Shown here in pieces: positions 33,487 to 42,023 of a stretch of DNA of 54,392 bases. The notes below the pieces were generated by a model. It worked only from the letters and a program-made list of their open reading frames with translations. It did no database searches and was not told the DNA's origin. The position numbers were made by a program, and so were the translations under genes. Each line of letters begins with the position of its first letter. Within the stretch, counting starts at the first letter, position 1. The DNA comes from a virus: the IMG/VR virus record IMGVR_UViG_3300025767_000026, positions 1-54,392 of that record; one strand, 5' to 3'.

Positions 33487-35698
33487 TATTTTCTATTATT
33501 TGAGATCTACCGCCGCTATTATTATACCGGCCTAAATTTATATTTAACTTTTGGGTTTGTCTTTCACCTACTGGTCTATACATGTGTTTGTTGCATGCCA
33601 TTATCGCTAGCCCCGAGCTTATTGCAGCATCAAATTTTGTTCTGTTGTTTATGTCAAAACGAGCCCAGTCATTTAATGTTTGATTGAAATACATTGAACC
33701 GTATGTTCCATCGTCTTTTAAACCAATATATTTATCAATATAAGATTCAATTGCAGCAGCATGCGCTTGCTTAATGTCTTCACTTGAGTTAGGTATTCCA
33801 CCTATTTCTTTTTCAGTAGTGGATAACTTGTTCCAAATTTTATCAGGGCGATTCATGGAGTAACCACGATACCCTCGTCTTTTAAAATAATACAATAGTC
33901 TCGGCTTATTGTTCTCTGCCAGTATTGGCATGCCGTAAAATACACAGGCCATTAGTACGTCTTCAAAAAATATTTCAGCGGTTTGAGGCCTAGCTACATA
34001 CTCTAAAAAAAACGTATGTGGCGGCGCATCTTCCATGCTAAACGTAGTAAGCCCATGCAAAGCTCCTTTTGAGCCATCGCCTCCGACAGTTCCTGATATA
34101 TCATAACTATCACACCCAAACGCTCCAATATGATCGTTTCCTGGGAATTTTGTTCCGCCTTTTATTACTTGTCTGTTTTGCAGCTCTCTTTTTGGCACCC
34201 AGCTTATTCTAAAGCGGCCGTGGGGGTTTGGCGTAAAAACTACCTCAGAGTCTTTAACCCCGTTTTTCCATTGGAAACTGCCTTTTGTTACAAGGTTAGA
34301 ATGCAATAGATCCCCATTGTAATCTATTTGCTGATGTATTTTAACTAAGTTAAATATACTATTTTTAGCTTCATCACGGAAAGCGTGCTCTTCTGTGCGT
34401 GGAAATTGACGGTAGAATTCATTCAGCGCGTCTGGGTCGCCTTTTAAACCGGCTGCTTCGTTTTCCCAATGCTCTACAACGCCTACATCTATTATATCGC
34501 CAAGCGGTCCTTTAATAGGTGTTTCAGGAGTAGTGAACACTGGTTGCCCGTACTCGTCAATAAACCCCTCGTAGTTCCATTCCATTGGTATAAACAAAGA
34601 GTATAAGCCTGTCTTTGTTTGTCCGTTTGCATTTCTTTTTGTTACGTCAGAGCCATCATACAGCTTCTTAAAGTTTTCTCCTCCTTTATCTAAAGCGTTT
34701 GAGGTTGAACCCATCATACACTTCCCAATAATACGAGAACCTAATCGCAGCGTTGTTTTTGTAACTCGCCAGTTATTTAATATATTGTCAGGTCTTTCCC
34801 ACTTACCGCTTTCGTCGTGTACTAAAAGCTTTAGTTTTTCTCCATCATAGGAGTTATCTCCAGTGTTCTTCCAGTCGATAGTTGTGTCAAGCCCCTGCAG
34901 TTGTTCTCTTTGGTCGTTAGCCTGTATAGACTTTCTTGTTAGCTTTGACGCTGGCACTCTATATGCTAATTCTGTTTTTGGACGGTCCATACCGTCTTGT
35001 ATAGGTTTGAAAAAGAAAGGATAGTTAACCGAGATCGGCACTACTTTATCCGTAAACATTTTCTTTGCGTCACTACCAGACTTTGATAAGATACCAAATC
35101 GGGCATCACTAGATATTGTCGCCATGTTTACCGTCTCACCGGAGGCCATAAAAGAAAACCCAGAACGACGGTTTTTAAGATAACACATGCCGTAGCATCG
35201 TTTATCCGCTTTACAGGCTTCCCAAAATATAAAGAACAATCTGTTAGCCTCTCGAAAATCAGGCTGCCCTACGTCAATCTTGCTCCACTGTAGATACATA
35301 TAATGTGTACCTGTTAAATATGTTGGCTTATTTTGATTCATAAACCAATGTCCTTCATCTCTCCGAGTGAATTCGTCGTCAATATAGGATCCCCAGGAGT
35401 CCTTAAACTCATCCGGGTATTCCTTCCAGTCAAATATAGTCTTGATATTTTTAAGAGCCTTAGGATACTCCTTAGGAGCCCATTTGTTTTCGCCTTTATC
35501 TATGTTTTTAGGAGCCGGTGGTAATGCAATCTGAAAGTTTTGTATTTCATATATTTCGCCAATACGTCCGGTCTTACTAATAACAACAAGGTCATGCTCT
35601 TTATTATAGCCGTACTCCCATGATTTAGACTTATTAAGCCTAGCTATCGTAGTAAGTTTAACTGGCTGAACTACCTTATATAACGTTTGTGCGTACAT
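33479..35698 (-). CDS. terL: Terminase large subunit
   Basis: A 739-residue packaging motor. A variant ATPase loop KNRRSGFS occupies 175-182, as in crAss-like and flavobacterial phage terminases, with Walker B LLVHDES (D295, E296). The C-terminal RNase H-like nuclease begins GCDSYD (D530), followed by PILAENN and later conserved segments. It cuts concatemers and pumps DNA through the portal. It is longer than most TerL proteins (about 500-650), mainly in the N-terminus. It is flanked by the portal gene and a 91-residue candidate small partner. Confidence 0.92.
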   Translation of the reverse strand: MYAQTLYKVVQPVKLTTIARLNKSKSWEYGYNKEHDLVVISKTGRIGEIYEIQNFQIALPPAPKNIDKGENKWAPKEYPKALKNIKTIFDWKEYPDEFKDSWGSYIDDEFTRRDEGHWFMNQNKPTYLTGTHYMYLQWSKIDVGQPDFREANRLFFIFWEACKADKRCYGMCYLKNRRSGFSFMASGETVNMATISSDARFGILSKSGSDAKKMFTDKVVPISVNYPFFFKPIQDGMDRPKTELAYRVPASKLTRKSIQANDQREQLQGLDTTIDWKNTGDNSYDGEKLKLLVHDESGKWERPDNILNNWRVTKTTLRLGSRIIGKCMMGSTSNALDKGGENFKKLYDGSDVTKRNANGQTKTGLYSLFIPMEWNYEGFIDEYGQPVFTTPETPIKGPLGDIIDVGVVEHWENEAAGLKGDPDALNEFYRQFPRTEEHAFRDEAKNSIFNLVKIHQQIDYNGDLLHSNLVTKGSFQWKNGVKDSEVVFTPNPHGRFRISWVPKRELQNRQVIKGGTKFPGNDHIGAFGCDSYDISGTVGGDGSKGALHGLTTFSMEDAPPHTFFLEYVARPQTAEIFFEDVLMACVFYGMPILAENNKPRLLYYFKRRGYRGYSMNRPDKIWNKLSTTEKEIGGIPNSSEDIKQAHAAAIESYIDKYIGLKDDGTYGSMYFNQTLNDWARFDINNRTKFDAAISSGLAIMACNKHMYRPVGERQTQKLNINLGRYNNSGGRSQIIENNG

Positions 35699-35973
35699 TA
35701 CTTAGACCTTTTTTCTGCAAACCCAGAGAAAGCTTTTTTAGCTTCTTCTTTTGGCTTGTTTTCAAGCACTCGCTCTTCTTCTTGTATTCTATTAAGAATT
35801 TCAAATGCGTCAAAGATAGCTAGCTTTTTTGTAGCCGCGGCGTTCTTAAGCCGGTCGGCAGAAACATCATCCTCTGTGTTAGTGATAATTTTTTCTTGGG
35901 CTACTTTAATTAGTTCTTCAACCGCTTTGTGCCCAGCTAGGATTATACTCTTCTTCGTCTCCTTGAAATTCAT
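35698..35973 (-). CDS. Small helical protein upstream of terL (TerS candidate)
   Basis: Translation probably starts at the ATG at 35973 (MNFKETKKSIILAG). A longer frame begins at 36093, but the added residues lie wholly inside the upstream gene and look non-coding. The 91-residue product is helical and charged (GHKAVEELIKVAQEKI, then DRLKNAAATKKLAIFDAFEI). It touches terL with a one-base overlap, the usual place of the small terminase. It lacks a clear helix-turn-helix, so TerS is only a candidate role. Confidence 0.6.
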   Translation of the reverse strand: MNFKETKKSIILAGHKAVEELIKVAQEKIITNTEDDVSADRLKNAAATKKLAIFDAFEILNRIQEEERVLENKPKEEAKKAFSGFAEKRSK

Positions 35974-36511
35974 ATTTGATTGTAATAGATTGGATTGGTA
36001 CTCGGTATAAACGCTCTTGATCAATAATAAATTCATATTCTGATCTTGGCTGAAAGCCCACAAGGATACCCGCGGGAAACTCATTATTACCATGTTTGAT
36101 AACCCCTTTTAAGGGTACTTCTTTATCTGCAGCAAAAAACTCCTTGTTCTTTAACGGCTTTACAAAACAAAAACCTTCAGTAGGTTTCCACTCTTCGCTT
36201 GGCGTCTTGTATGCAAATATTTGGTCAGGGTTAGCTAAATATATATTTTCAGCAAAATAACTTTTACTGTTTTTTTCTTTACCCTTAACGTCGTAGAATC
36301 TTCTAAACACATTGTGGTGGACAATGATTTCATTGCCAGGCTGTATTTCTGAGTGGCCCATCATAGGCTTGCTTATTACAACCCCGTGCCTGCTTACATA
36401 TTGATGATTCTGTAATTCTGTATTTAACAGTAGTTCTTTGCCATCAATATCCGCTTTAGCAGTAGACCTGCCGTCTTTTGGCTTAATAACAAAGTCATAT
36501 ATACTTTTCAT
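35918..36511 (-). CDS. Tandem GroES (Cpn10)-like protein
   Basis: A 197-residue protein that reads as two consecutive GroES-like barrels. Domain one (about 4-101) opens IYDFVIKPKD, has HGVVISKP and PGNEIIVHHNVFRRF, and ends NPDQIFAYK, mirroring the co-chaperonin pattern (VIVKP, GxVxxxG, vGDxVlf, edDIlAi). Domain two (about 110-185) starts GFCFVKPL, has GVIKHGN and PAGILVGF, and ends VPIQSITIKYE. It differs from the stand-alone GroES near 51 kb. It could be a second co-chaperonin for virion assembly or a barrel-fold protein of other use. The family assignment is by pattern only. Confidence 0.5.
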   Translation of the reverse strand: MKSIYDFVIKPKDGRSTAKADIDGKELLLNTELQNHQYVSRHGVVISKPMMGHSEIQPGNEIIVHHNVFRRFYDVKGKEKNSKSYFAENIYLANPDQIFAYKTPSEEWKPTEGFCFVKPLKNKEFFAADKEVPLKGVIKHGNNEFPAGILVGFQPRSEYEFIIDQERLYRVPIQSITIKYEFQGDEEEYNPSWAQSG

Positions 36512-36729
36512 TAATAATCTAAGTTGTATTCAACGGAGATCCCCATGTTTTTATTAAAATCCTTCCACGCCATTACTTCGTTTTGTTTTTTAATATATAT
36601 GGAAAACTTATCGGTTTCTTCTACGATACTTTCTATTGTATGACCACCATACACTTCCTGTCCAACAGAGTAGTGCATGGCGTCAATTTTATAGTCTTTA
36701 CCAATACTAATCTTTCTTATCAGCGACAT
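36511..36729 (-). CDS. Small conserved-type phage protein in packaging operon
   Basis: I use the ATG at 36729 (MSLIRKISIGKDYKIDAMHY); in-frame ATGs at 36735 and 36750 are possible but overlap more of the upstream gene. The 72-residue product has MHYSVGQEVYGGHTIESIV and WKDFNKNMGISVEYNLDY, a pattern I recall from Bacteroidota phages. It is beta-rich, without a catalytic motif. Its stop overlaps the next start by one base. Function unknown. Confidence 0.6.
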   Translation of the reverse strand: MSLIRKISIGKDYKIDAMHYSVGQEVYGGHTIESIVEETDKFSIYIKKQNEVMAWKDFNKNMGISVEYNLDY

Positions 36730-36967
36730 CTTCATTTTTTTTATATTCACCGGTAGCTAAGTTAATAGAGACCGACCCGTATTTCTTTTCTAATTCAGCC
36801 TTAGTTCCTGCAATCTGCTCGTTCATGTAGGATATAGAATGGAGTAACCCATGCTTTTCTGCTTCAATAACCCCTACGCGGTGGAGCGCGTCCGATAAAT
36901 TACTTTGTTGACTGTTTAATAACCCCAACTCTTCGGCGGTTATTTTTTGTGTTTTCTTTTTTGACAT
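36707..36967 (-). CDS. Small coiled-coil protein, first gene of packaging operon
   Basis: An 86-residue protein with a basic N-terminus, a helical Gln/Leu/Glu-rich centre (LNSQQSNLSDALHRVGVIEA, then NEQIAGTKAELEKKYG) and GSVSINLATGEYK near the end. It heads the packaging and head operon, directly after a promoter-like element. It overlaps the next gene. Function unknown; a DNA-packaging accessory is conceivable. Confidence 0.6.
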   Translation of the reverse strand: MSKKKTQKITAEELGLLNSQQSNLSDALHRVGVIEAEKHGLLHSISYMNEQIAGTKAELEKKYGSVSINLATGEYKKNEDVADKKD

Positions 36968-36990
36968 TTTGATTAAATTTAATTGATTTC

Positions 36991-37009
36991 TATTTATATA
37001 ATTACGCTT
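36991..37009 (-). promoter_or_regulatory. TATAAATA late promoter-like element before packaging operon
   Basis: Read on the - strand: AAGCGTAATTATATAAATA, ending 23 bases before the first packaging gene. It differs from the element before the ejection genes at one position across GCGTAATWATATAAATA. TATAAATA matches the T4-type late promoter core. Confidence 0.55.
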
Positions 37010-37025
37010 TACAAATATAAGTTAA

Positions 37026-37748
37026 TTAGTTATTAATATTGCCGATACTCGATTCGGCTACACCTATAATATTTGCAATGTTTGCATTTGCAACACCGAT
37101 TACATTATCGTCCCAGCCCGCTGGCGTATAAGTTATTTCAAGCTTTATAGGGTTTGTTGCGTTTAAAAATTCTATTGGATATGAAATTTCAGTGCCTAAA
37201 GTAGGGCTAACACCTTTATAATCATTATCTGAATTCAGCAATGCACAGTTTAGATACCCATCAGAATTCATGTCTGAGATGGCGTCTGCCGTTAGCGTAA
37301 TGTCATTGTAAGATGACGCTGTCCAATCCAGGGTACGCAATCCGTAGTTTGAGCCGCTTGTCCCGTTAAACTCCACGCCATCGTAATCGCCCGCGGCTAG
37401 AGTTGTCGTGTCCCCACCGCCACCCCAGGCCGTAGAAGGCACTGCTTGCGTGTCGGCTGTATTGCCAGTCGCTCCAGCTAATACTTTCAAAGTAGCCGCC
37501 GTTATAGTTCCGCCAACACTGGATAAGTCAAAAAACAAAAACGTCCTGTAACACGTTGAAACATACACATTTTTAGAAAAAGTATACCGCACTTGCATAC
37601 CGGTGAAAAACGTGTTGGTTGTTATCGTGGTAGCGGCAGTTCCTGCTGCTCCGTTTCTTGTTGTTGTGAGCCAATTTATTGTAGACCCGCTGGTGTCTTC
37701 TCTTTCAATAACCCCTTGTAAGGTAGCGTTTATAGTTATGGTTGCCAT
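37026..37748 (-). CDS. Tail or receptor-binding protein with DNRLRE/CBM-like fold
   Basis: A 240-residue Thr/Gly/Asn-rich beta protein. The segment CYRTFLFFDLSSVGGTITAA resembles the core of DNRLRE or carbohydrate-binding modules that occur on surface proteins. The C-terminus carries a short repeat, IGVANANIANIIGVAESSIG, of the kind found at the tips of phage tail proteins. It is the last gene of the tail-fiber block and lies two bases from the next fiber gene. A saccharide or receptor-binding role is inferred. Confidence 0.6.
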   Translation of the reverse strand: MATITINATLQGVIEREDTSGSTINWLTTTRNGAAGTAATTITTNTFFTGMQVRYTFSKNVYVSTCYRTFLFFDLSSVGGTITAATLKVLAGATGNTADTQAVPSTAWGGGGDTTTLAAGDYDGVEFNGTSGSNYGLRTLDWTASSYNDITLTADAISDMNSDGYLNCALLNSDNDYKGVSPTLGTEISYPIEFLNATNPIKLEITYTPAGWDDNVIGVANANIANIIGVAESSIGNINN

Positions 37749-37750
37749 AG

Positions 37751-38938
37751 TTAAGCTATCTGAACATAAGTGTTATCAGGGCAGAAATATATTTCAGCAG
37801 CTCCAGTTATAGAATCTACAACGTATCCTACTATTCTTAAGTAAGCATTGGTAGCAGTCGGAGCGGTTGTTGTCATATCCCCGTCCGTGGCGCTAATATA
37901 ACATTTACCGCCGTCGGAAAAACCATTGTAAGCAGTAGATCGAGCAAACCCCCTAACCAATATCCCAGCTGAGGGCGATGATCCGAGCGCTATACCAAGC
38001 ATTCCGGTTGATTCTGTCGCAATAGTATTGTTTGCTTTTCTCCACGTAGGATTGCCAAGAGCATTGCCAAGACAGATCAGTTCGCCGGCCGCAAATCCAG
38101 GCGCTTCAAAAGCCCCAAAAGTAACAATTTCTCCATAAAACTGAGAATTGGAGGTTGGATAAGTGTATTCAACCGTGTTAAGGCTTATATCGTTGTCTAA
38201 ATTAATCGTGACGCCACCAGATGTACCTCCTCCGTTTAAATTTGTGCCAGCGGTTACTTCAGTAATGTCCCCTGTATTATTTGTAAACGGCAAGTCAGAT
38301 ACGTTAGCCTGCGCGATAGTGCCGTCGTCACTAAACCATATTTTAGCCCCAGTAGCAAGGGGGGTACCAGAGCTATCTGTTGCGGCTAGAATAGCGTTGC
38401 CTGTCCCAACATATGTTATAGCTACATCATCAGCATTCGCTGTTATACCTGTTCCGCCAATTACGTTTAAGGTGACAGCACCCGAGCTACCCCCGCCTGT
38501 CATACCCGTGCCAGCGGTAACTTCCGTTATTGCCCCAATATCGGCTGCAACCTCAGCCACGGAACGACTTTCTAAACCAGTTGTTGTAAATCTCGCGTAT
38601 TCACCAGTAGCAACAGTAGTTGAATTTATCTTGACAATATTAGTATTAGAAATACCAGTTGTTATACTATGAGTATGAGACGTAGCGGTTACCCCGTTTG
38701 TTGTTGCCGAGGTAAGCGTACCAGGGGTTCCCATTGTCACCGGTCCAGTACCAGTAATTGTCGTAAAATTCATACCGTTACCGGCGCTCACAGAAGTTAC
38801 CCCTTGTAAATCTGTAAGCGTTATCCAATTAGTACCTGTTGCTGTGGAGCTTAATATTTGCCCGGGGGTGCCAGCGTCCCCTGAAGAATCTCTTACCTCA
38901 CCGCCAAATCTAACATCCTGTAAAAACTGAATTGCCAT
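37751..38938 (-). CDS. Tail fiber protein
   Basis: A 395-residue Gly/Thr/Ser-rich fiber-type protein. It begins MAIQFLQDVRFGG, followed by repeated ITEVTAGTxxxGGGxSG units characteristic of trimeric phage fiber shafts, and ends in a more globular C-terminal domain (about 260-395, ICLGNALGNPTWRK, RIVGYVVDSITGAAEIYF). Its start shares MAI-FL with the neighbouring 772-residue fiber, hinting at a common assembly mode. It probably forms the distal host-binding fiber. Confidence 0.75.
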   Translation of the reverse strand: MAIQFLQDVRFGGEVRDSSGDAGTPGQILSSTATGTNWITLTDLQGVTSVSAGNGMNFTTITGTGPVTMGTPGTLTSATTNGVTATSHTHSITTGISNTNIVKINSTTVATGEYARFTTTGLESRSVAEVAADIGAITEVTAGTGMTGGGSSGAVTLNVIGGTGITANADDVAITYVGTGNAILAATDSSGTPLATGAKIWFSDDGTIAQANVSDLPFTNNTGDITEVTAGTNLNGGGTSGGVTINLDNDISLNTVEYTYPTSNSQFYGEIVTFGAFEAPGFAAGELICLGNALGNPTWRKANNTIATESTGMLGIALGSSPSAGILVRGFARSTAYNGFSDGGKCYISATDGDMTTTAPTATNAYLRIVGYVVDSITGAAEIYFCPDNTYVQIA

Positions 38939-38963
38939 TTAATTTAATTTAATTGAATTATTA

Positions 38964-41282
38964 TTATGAGTAGGTCGGAGTGACGCTTGTAGCGCCTCTA
39001 GCAGAAGTAATAATTACGTCTACATTATTTGCAGGAGTTTGACCAAAGGATATTTTAATTGTGCTTGTGGAAGCCACATCTGCCAATGTTGTTCTTGCGA
39101 CATCCGCAAATACAGTTTCTTTACTTATAGAATCAAACAATTGTACAATTATATCTTCTGTTCCTAAGTTATGGACTATTTGGGCCGCGCCGCTTACTAA
39201 ACTAGCAACTAAAATTTGAGCAACAACTGATCTAGCCGCTAAGCCGTCCGGTGTTACAACTCTCGATGGGTCTGTGCCTGCTTGTACTTCGGCAACAGTA
39301 GCTAGTTCAACAATACCCTGTACGGCCGCTGTTGCAGCAACTTCATCGCCTGTGTTAGTGCCGCTCTGCCCAACTAAATAAGTTTGATTAATTGCGGTTC
39401 CCTGCCAAACCCCGGTAGCAATAGTCCCTAAAGTAGTAATATTAGTAGACCCCGGCCATTGGACAAGCCCAGACGGTGTTATAACTCTACTTGTATCAGT
39501 CCCGGCATTAACTTCAGCGCCAGTCGCTAGTTCAACAATACCTGCTACTAAAGTAGTGGCTGCCACCTCGTCTCCAGTGTTAGTGCCGCTCTGGCCTACA
39601 AGGTACGTTTGGTTAATAGCAGTACCTTGCCAAGTTCCAGAGCTAATAGTGCCTAGCGTTGTGATGCTAGTTTGGCCCGCATATGTGCTTGCAATATCTA
39701 CAGCTGGCGACCCCGCTGTGCCTCCTATCGTTATCCTATCTGCCGTACCGCCAACACTAACAACTTTTGCATCTGTGTAGGTGGTACTAATAGAGGTCCC
39801 CTGCCAAGCGCCAGTGCTTATCGTACCTAATGTTGCTATTTGCACTGACCCAGTCCATCCGTCTAAACCATCGGGGGTGACAGCTCTTGTAGCATCCGTC
39901 CCTGTATTAGTTTCAGCAATAGTAGCTAGCTCAACAATACCGCTTGCAGTTGTTGAAGCATTAACAATGTCCGGGATGTTTTTATTTAAAACTGTCCAGT
40001 TAGTTAGAGATGCCGCAACCGTGCCTGTGATTTGAGATATAAGCACATCCCCTACTTGTACAGCTTCAGTAAAAAAGTTTCCAGCGGCGGTAACAGTATA
40101 TGTATCACCCGCTATTACTGTGGGAGAGCCTGTGTCAAGCGCTGGTGCATTAGTAGAAGCGTTGTAGCCTCCTTTGTACGCCATACCCACGGTAACTGCA
40201 CTATCAACATAGTCTTTAACAGCAGCCGATGTGGGCAGCGACGTATCATTGTCATTAGAAGCAATCCCTTCAGCCTCTGTAATAATATCCCCGGGAATTC
40301 CGTCCAGCTTGCTTTTGTCTGTCCCGGTCATTAACCCTGCGTTACCGCCGGAAACAACTAGAGGTATGGTGGCGTCGGTGCCATCAGAGCTAGTTACAAT
40401 CCCGTTGCTAGCAGAGGCGGTATATCCTAAGTTTGTTGTAACATTAGTTACTTTAGCGTTATTGGCAATTACATTATTATACAAGGCTGAAGTCATGACC
40501 CCCGCAACCGAGCCTGTAGCCGCTCCTATAGCGACATTTGTACCAGTAGAGCTATTAATGGTTACGTCTGTAGTAGTCGAGGTCTTACTTAAATTAGTTG
40601 CCACATTAACTTCAGCTCCAGTGGCAATACCATCAAGTTTTGTTTTATCGGTTGAAGTCATAACACCAGCAAGTAATGTTGTTGCTGCTGTTAATGTTGC
40701 ATCAGTTCCTGTGCTTGAAGTTACAGGCACTGTAGTTGTTGTCCGCGTGCCTTGAGCAATATTAGTTCCTACATTTACCTGAGCTCCGGTCGCTATGCCG
40801 TCCAGTTTGGTTTTATCAGTGGCTGTCATTACGCCCGCAACTGATACTGTTGCAGCAGGTAATACAGCATTAGTTCCATCTGAGCTATTAACTGTTAACG
40901 TAGTAGAGGAAGAACTTGTTGATAAATTTGTGGAAACGTTACTTACCTTAGCATTGTTGAGTATTACATTATCATATAATGCTGAAGTCATGACCCCTGC
41001 GTTTGATGTGGTAGCTGCTCCTATATCAACGTTTGTGCCGGTAGAACTATTAATAGTTACGTCTGTAGTGGTAACAGTCTTAGTTAAGTTAGTGCTCCCA
41101 GACCCTTGAGACGTTAAATCTACCCAGCCAGCGCCGGTGTATACATATAGGTTATCGTCGGTAGTGTTATAATAAACCTGCCCTTCGAGAGGTGTTGCCG
41201 GGGCGCCTGCTAAGTTCTGGAATACAGCGAGCTGCAGCTCGTTTTTGTTAAGATTGATGTTACTTAAAAAATTAATTGCCAT
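38964..41282 (-). CDS. Long repetitive tail fiber protein
   Basis: A 772-residue fiber. An N-terminal cap (MAINFLSNINLNKNELQ, VYYNTTDDNLYVYTGAGW) is followed by several repeats with SVAGVMTxxDKTKLDGIATG, a motif common in phage fiber shafts. A second repeat set combines TLGTIxxGxWQGTxI with GIVELATxAEVxxGTDxSR. The C-terminus is a small globular domain (VHNLGTEDIIVQLFD). Repeats are clearly related at protein level but differ at many synonymous positions. It is likely a trimeric fiber or tailspike arm. Confidence 0.8.
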   Translation of the reverse strand: MAINFLSNINLNKNELQLAVFQNLAGAPATPLEGQVYYNTTDDNLYVYTGAGWVDLTSQGSGSTNLTKTVTTTDVTINSSTGTNVDIGAATTSNAGVMTSALYDNVILNNAKVSNVSTNLSTSSSSTTLTVNSSDGTNAVLPAATVSVAGVMTATDKTKLDGIATGAQVNVGTNIAQGTRTTTTVPVTSSTGTDATLTAATTLLAGVMTSTDKTKLDGIATGAEVNVATNLSKTSTTTDVTINSSTGTNVAIGAATGSVAGVMTSALYNNVIANNAKVTNVTTNLGYTASASNGIVTSSDGTDATIPLVVSGGNAGLMTGTDKSKLDGIPGDIITEAEGIASNDNDTSLPTSAAVKDYVDSAVTVGMAYKGGYNASTNAPALDTGSPTVIAGDTYTVTAAGNFFTEAVQVGDVLISQITGTVAASLTNWTVLNKNIPDIVNASTTASGIVELATIAETNTGTDATRAVTPDGLDGWTGSVQIATLGTISTGAWQGTSISTTYTDAKVVSVGGTADRITIGGTAGSPAVDIASTYAGQTSITTLGTISSGTWQGTAINQTYLVGQSGTNTGDEVAATTLVAGIVELATGAEVNAGTDTSRVITPSGLVQWPGSTNITTLGTIATGVWQGTAINQTYLVGQSGTNTGDEVAATAAVQGIVELATVAEVQAGTDPSRVVTPDGLAARSVVAQILVASLVSGAAQIVHNLGTEDIIVQLFDSISKETVFADVARTTLADVASTSTIKISFGQTPANNVDVIITSARGATSVTPTYS

Positions 41283-41288
41283 AGTAGT

Positions 41289-41981
41289 TTAGTTTAAATG
41301 CGCCTTGCCTGAAAACGCGCCAGTAAATGATATAGTTATGTTGTTAGCGTCAATAAAGTTTATTTCTCCGTGTACTACACTGTCGCCAGAGTCAACCACG
41401 GTGACCGAAGGTTTTTTATTTAATCCATGCGATATAACCCAATTTGCTGCAGGGATATTTTGGCTGTGCGTGTAATGCTTATCAGTCCCAAGGTTCAAAG
41501 ATGATATATAATAAGTTTTTAAATCCGATAAGTTACCATTTGAATTTAAAGCAACAAGAGATAAAGTATAGAAGTCAGGGTCAACACCGTTAACAGAATA
41601 GTCAACTAATTCATAATGCCCAAAATTATCTATATTATTAGACTCAGATATTAATATTTGTTTGCCTATTAGTATGCTTAAAAAATTCGGCACATGCTGC
41701 CCAGATATATCGGTTTTATGTACATATATCTCTATAATATCACTAAAAGGTTGGTTTGAAGGCTCCTCAAGAAGCGTCATTGTTTTTGGTATACCTATTG
41801 TTCCAAATTCATATTTAAAACCGATCTGCCCATTAACAGCCACCTTGCCGCCTAAGTTTAGGTAAGCAGCAATCTTTAAAGCATTAAACTGTACAGTAGC
41901 AAGGTTTGCGTCATTAGTCCCAATCCAAGCATCTTGATCCTGCAGTGCGATATCTTGTGGATAGGTATATATTCTTGCCAT
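41289..41981 (-). CDS. Tail protein with recurrent N-terminal module (copy 1)
   Basis: A 230-residue protein. The first ~45 residues (MARIYTYPQDIALQDQDAWI, then GTND) match a module also starting the proteins at 47551-48243 and 53173-53778. The middle (IGKQILISESNNIDNFGHYE, DPDFYTLSLVALNSNGN) aligns with the 47.5 kb copy. The C-terminal third differs (SHGLNKKPSVTVVDSGDSVV, a motif of virion proteins). It is probably a tail-attached adaptor whose end differs between copies. Confidence 0.65.
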   Translation of the reverse strand: MARIYTYPQDIALQDQDAWIGTNDANLATVQFNALKIAAYLNLGGKVAVNGQIGFKYEFGTIGIPKTMTLLEEPSNQPFSDIIEIYVHKTDISGQHVPNFLSILIGKQILISESNNIDNFGHYELVDYSVNGVDPDFYTLSLVALNSNGNLSDLKTYYISSLNLGTDKHYTHSQNIPAANWVISHGLNKKPSVTVVDSGDSVVHGEINFIDANNITISFTGAFSGKAHLN

Positions 41982-41988
41982 TGATGTT

Positions 41989-42004
41989 TTTTTATATAAT
42001 TACC
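41989..42004 (-). promoter_or_regulatory. Variant late promoter-like element
   Basis: Read on the - strand: GGTAATTATATAAAAA, close to the GCGTAATTATATAAATA element but with TATAAAAA as its core. It lies immediately upstream of the 230-residue tail gene. Confidence 0.3.
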
Positions 42005-42023
42005 GGTTTTTGTTATTTATTAC

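Noticed and set aside
35974-36093. N-terminal extension of the small protein upstream of terL
   Set aside because: The extra 40 residues lie wholly inside the tandem GroES-like gene and do not look protein-like; the ATG at 35973 gives a compact helical protein.
40231-41109. Long + strand frames inside the repetitive fiber gene
   Set aside because: They repeat because the fiber repeats do, and show no start context or recognisable domain.
38964-41282. Possible CRISPR or satellite array in the repeated region
   Set aside because: Repeat spacing follows codons and the repeats vary at synonymous sites, so they are protein repeats of a tail fiber.
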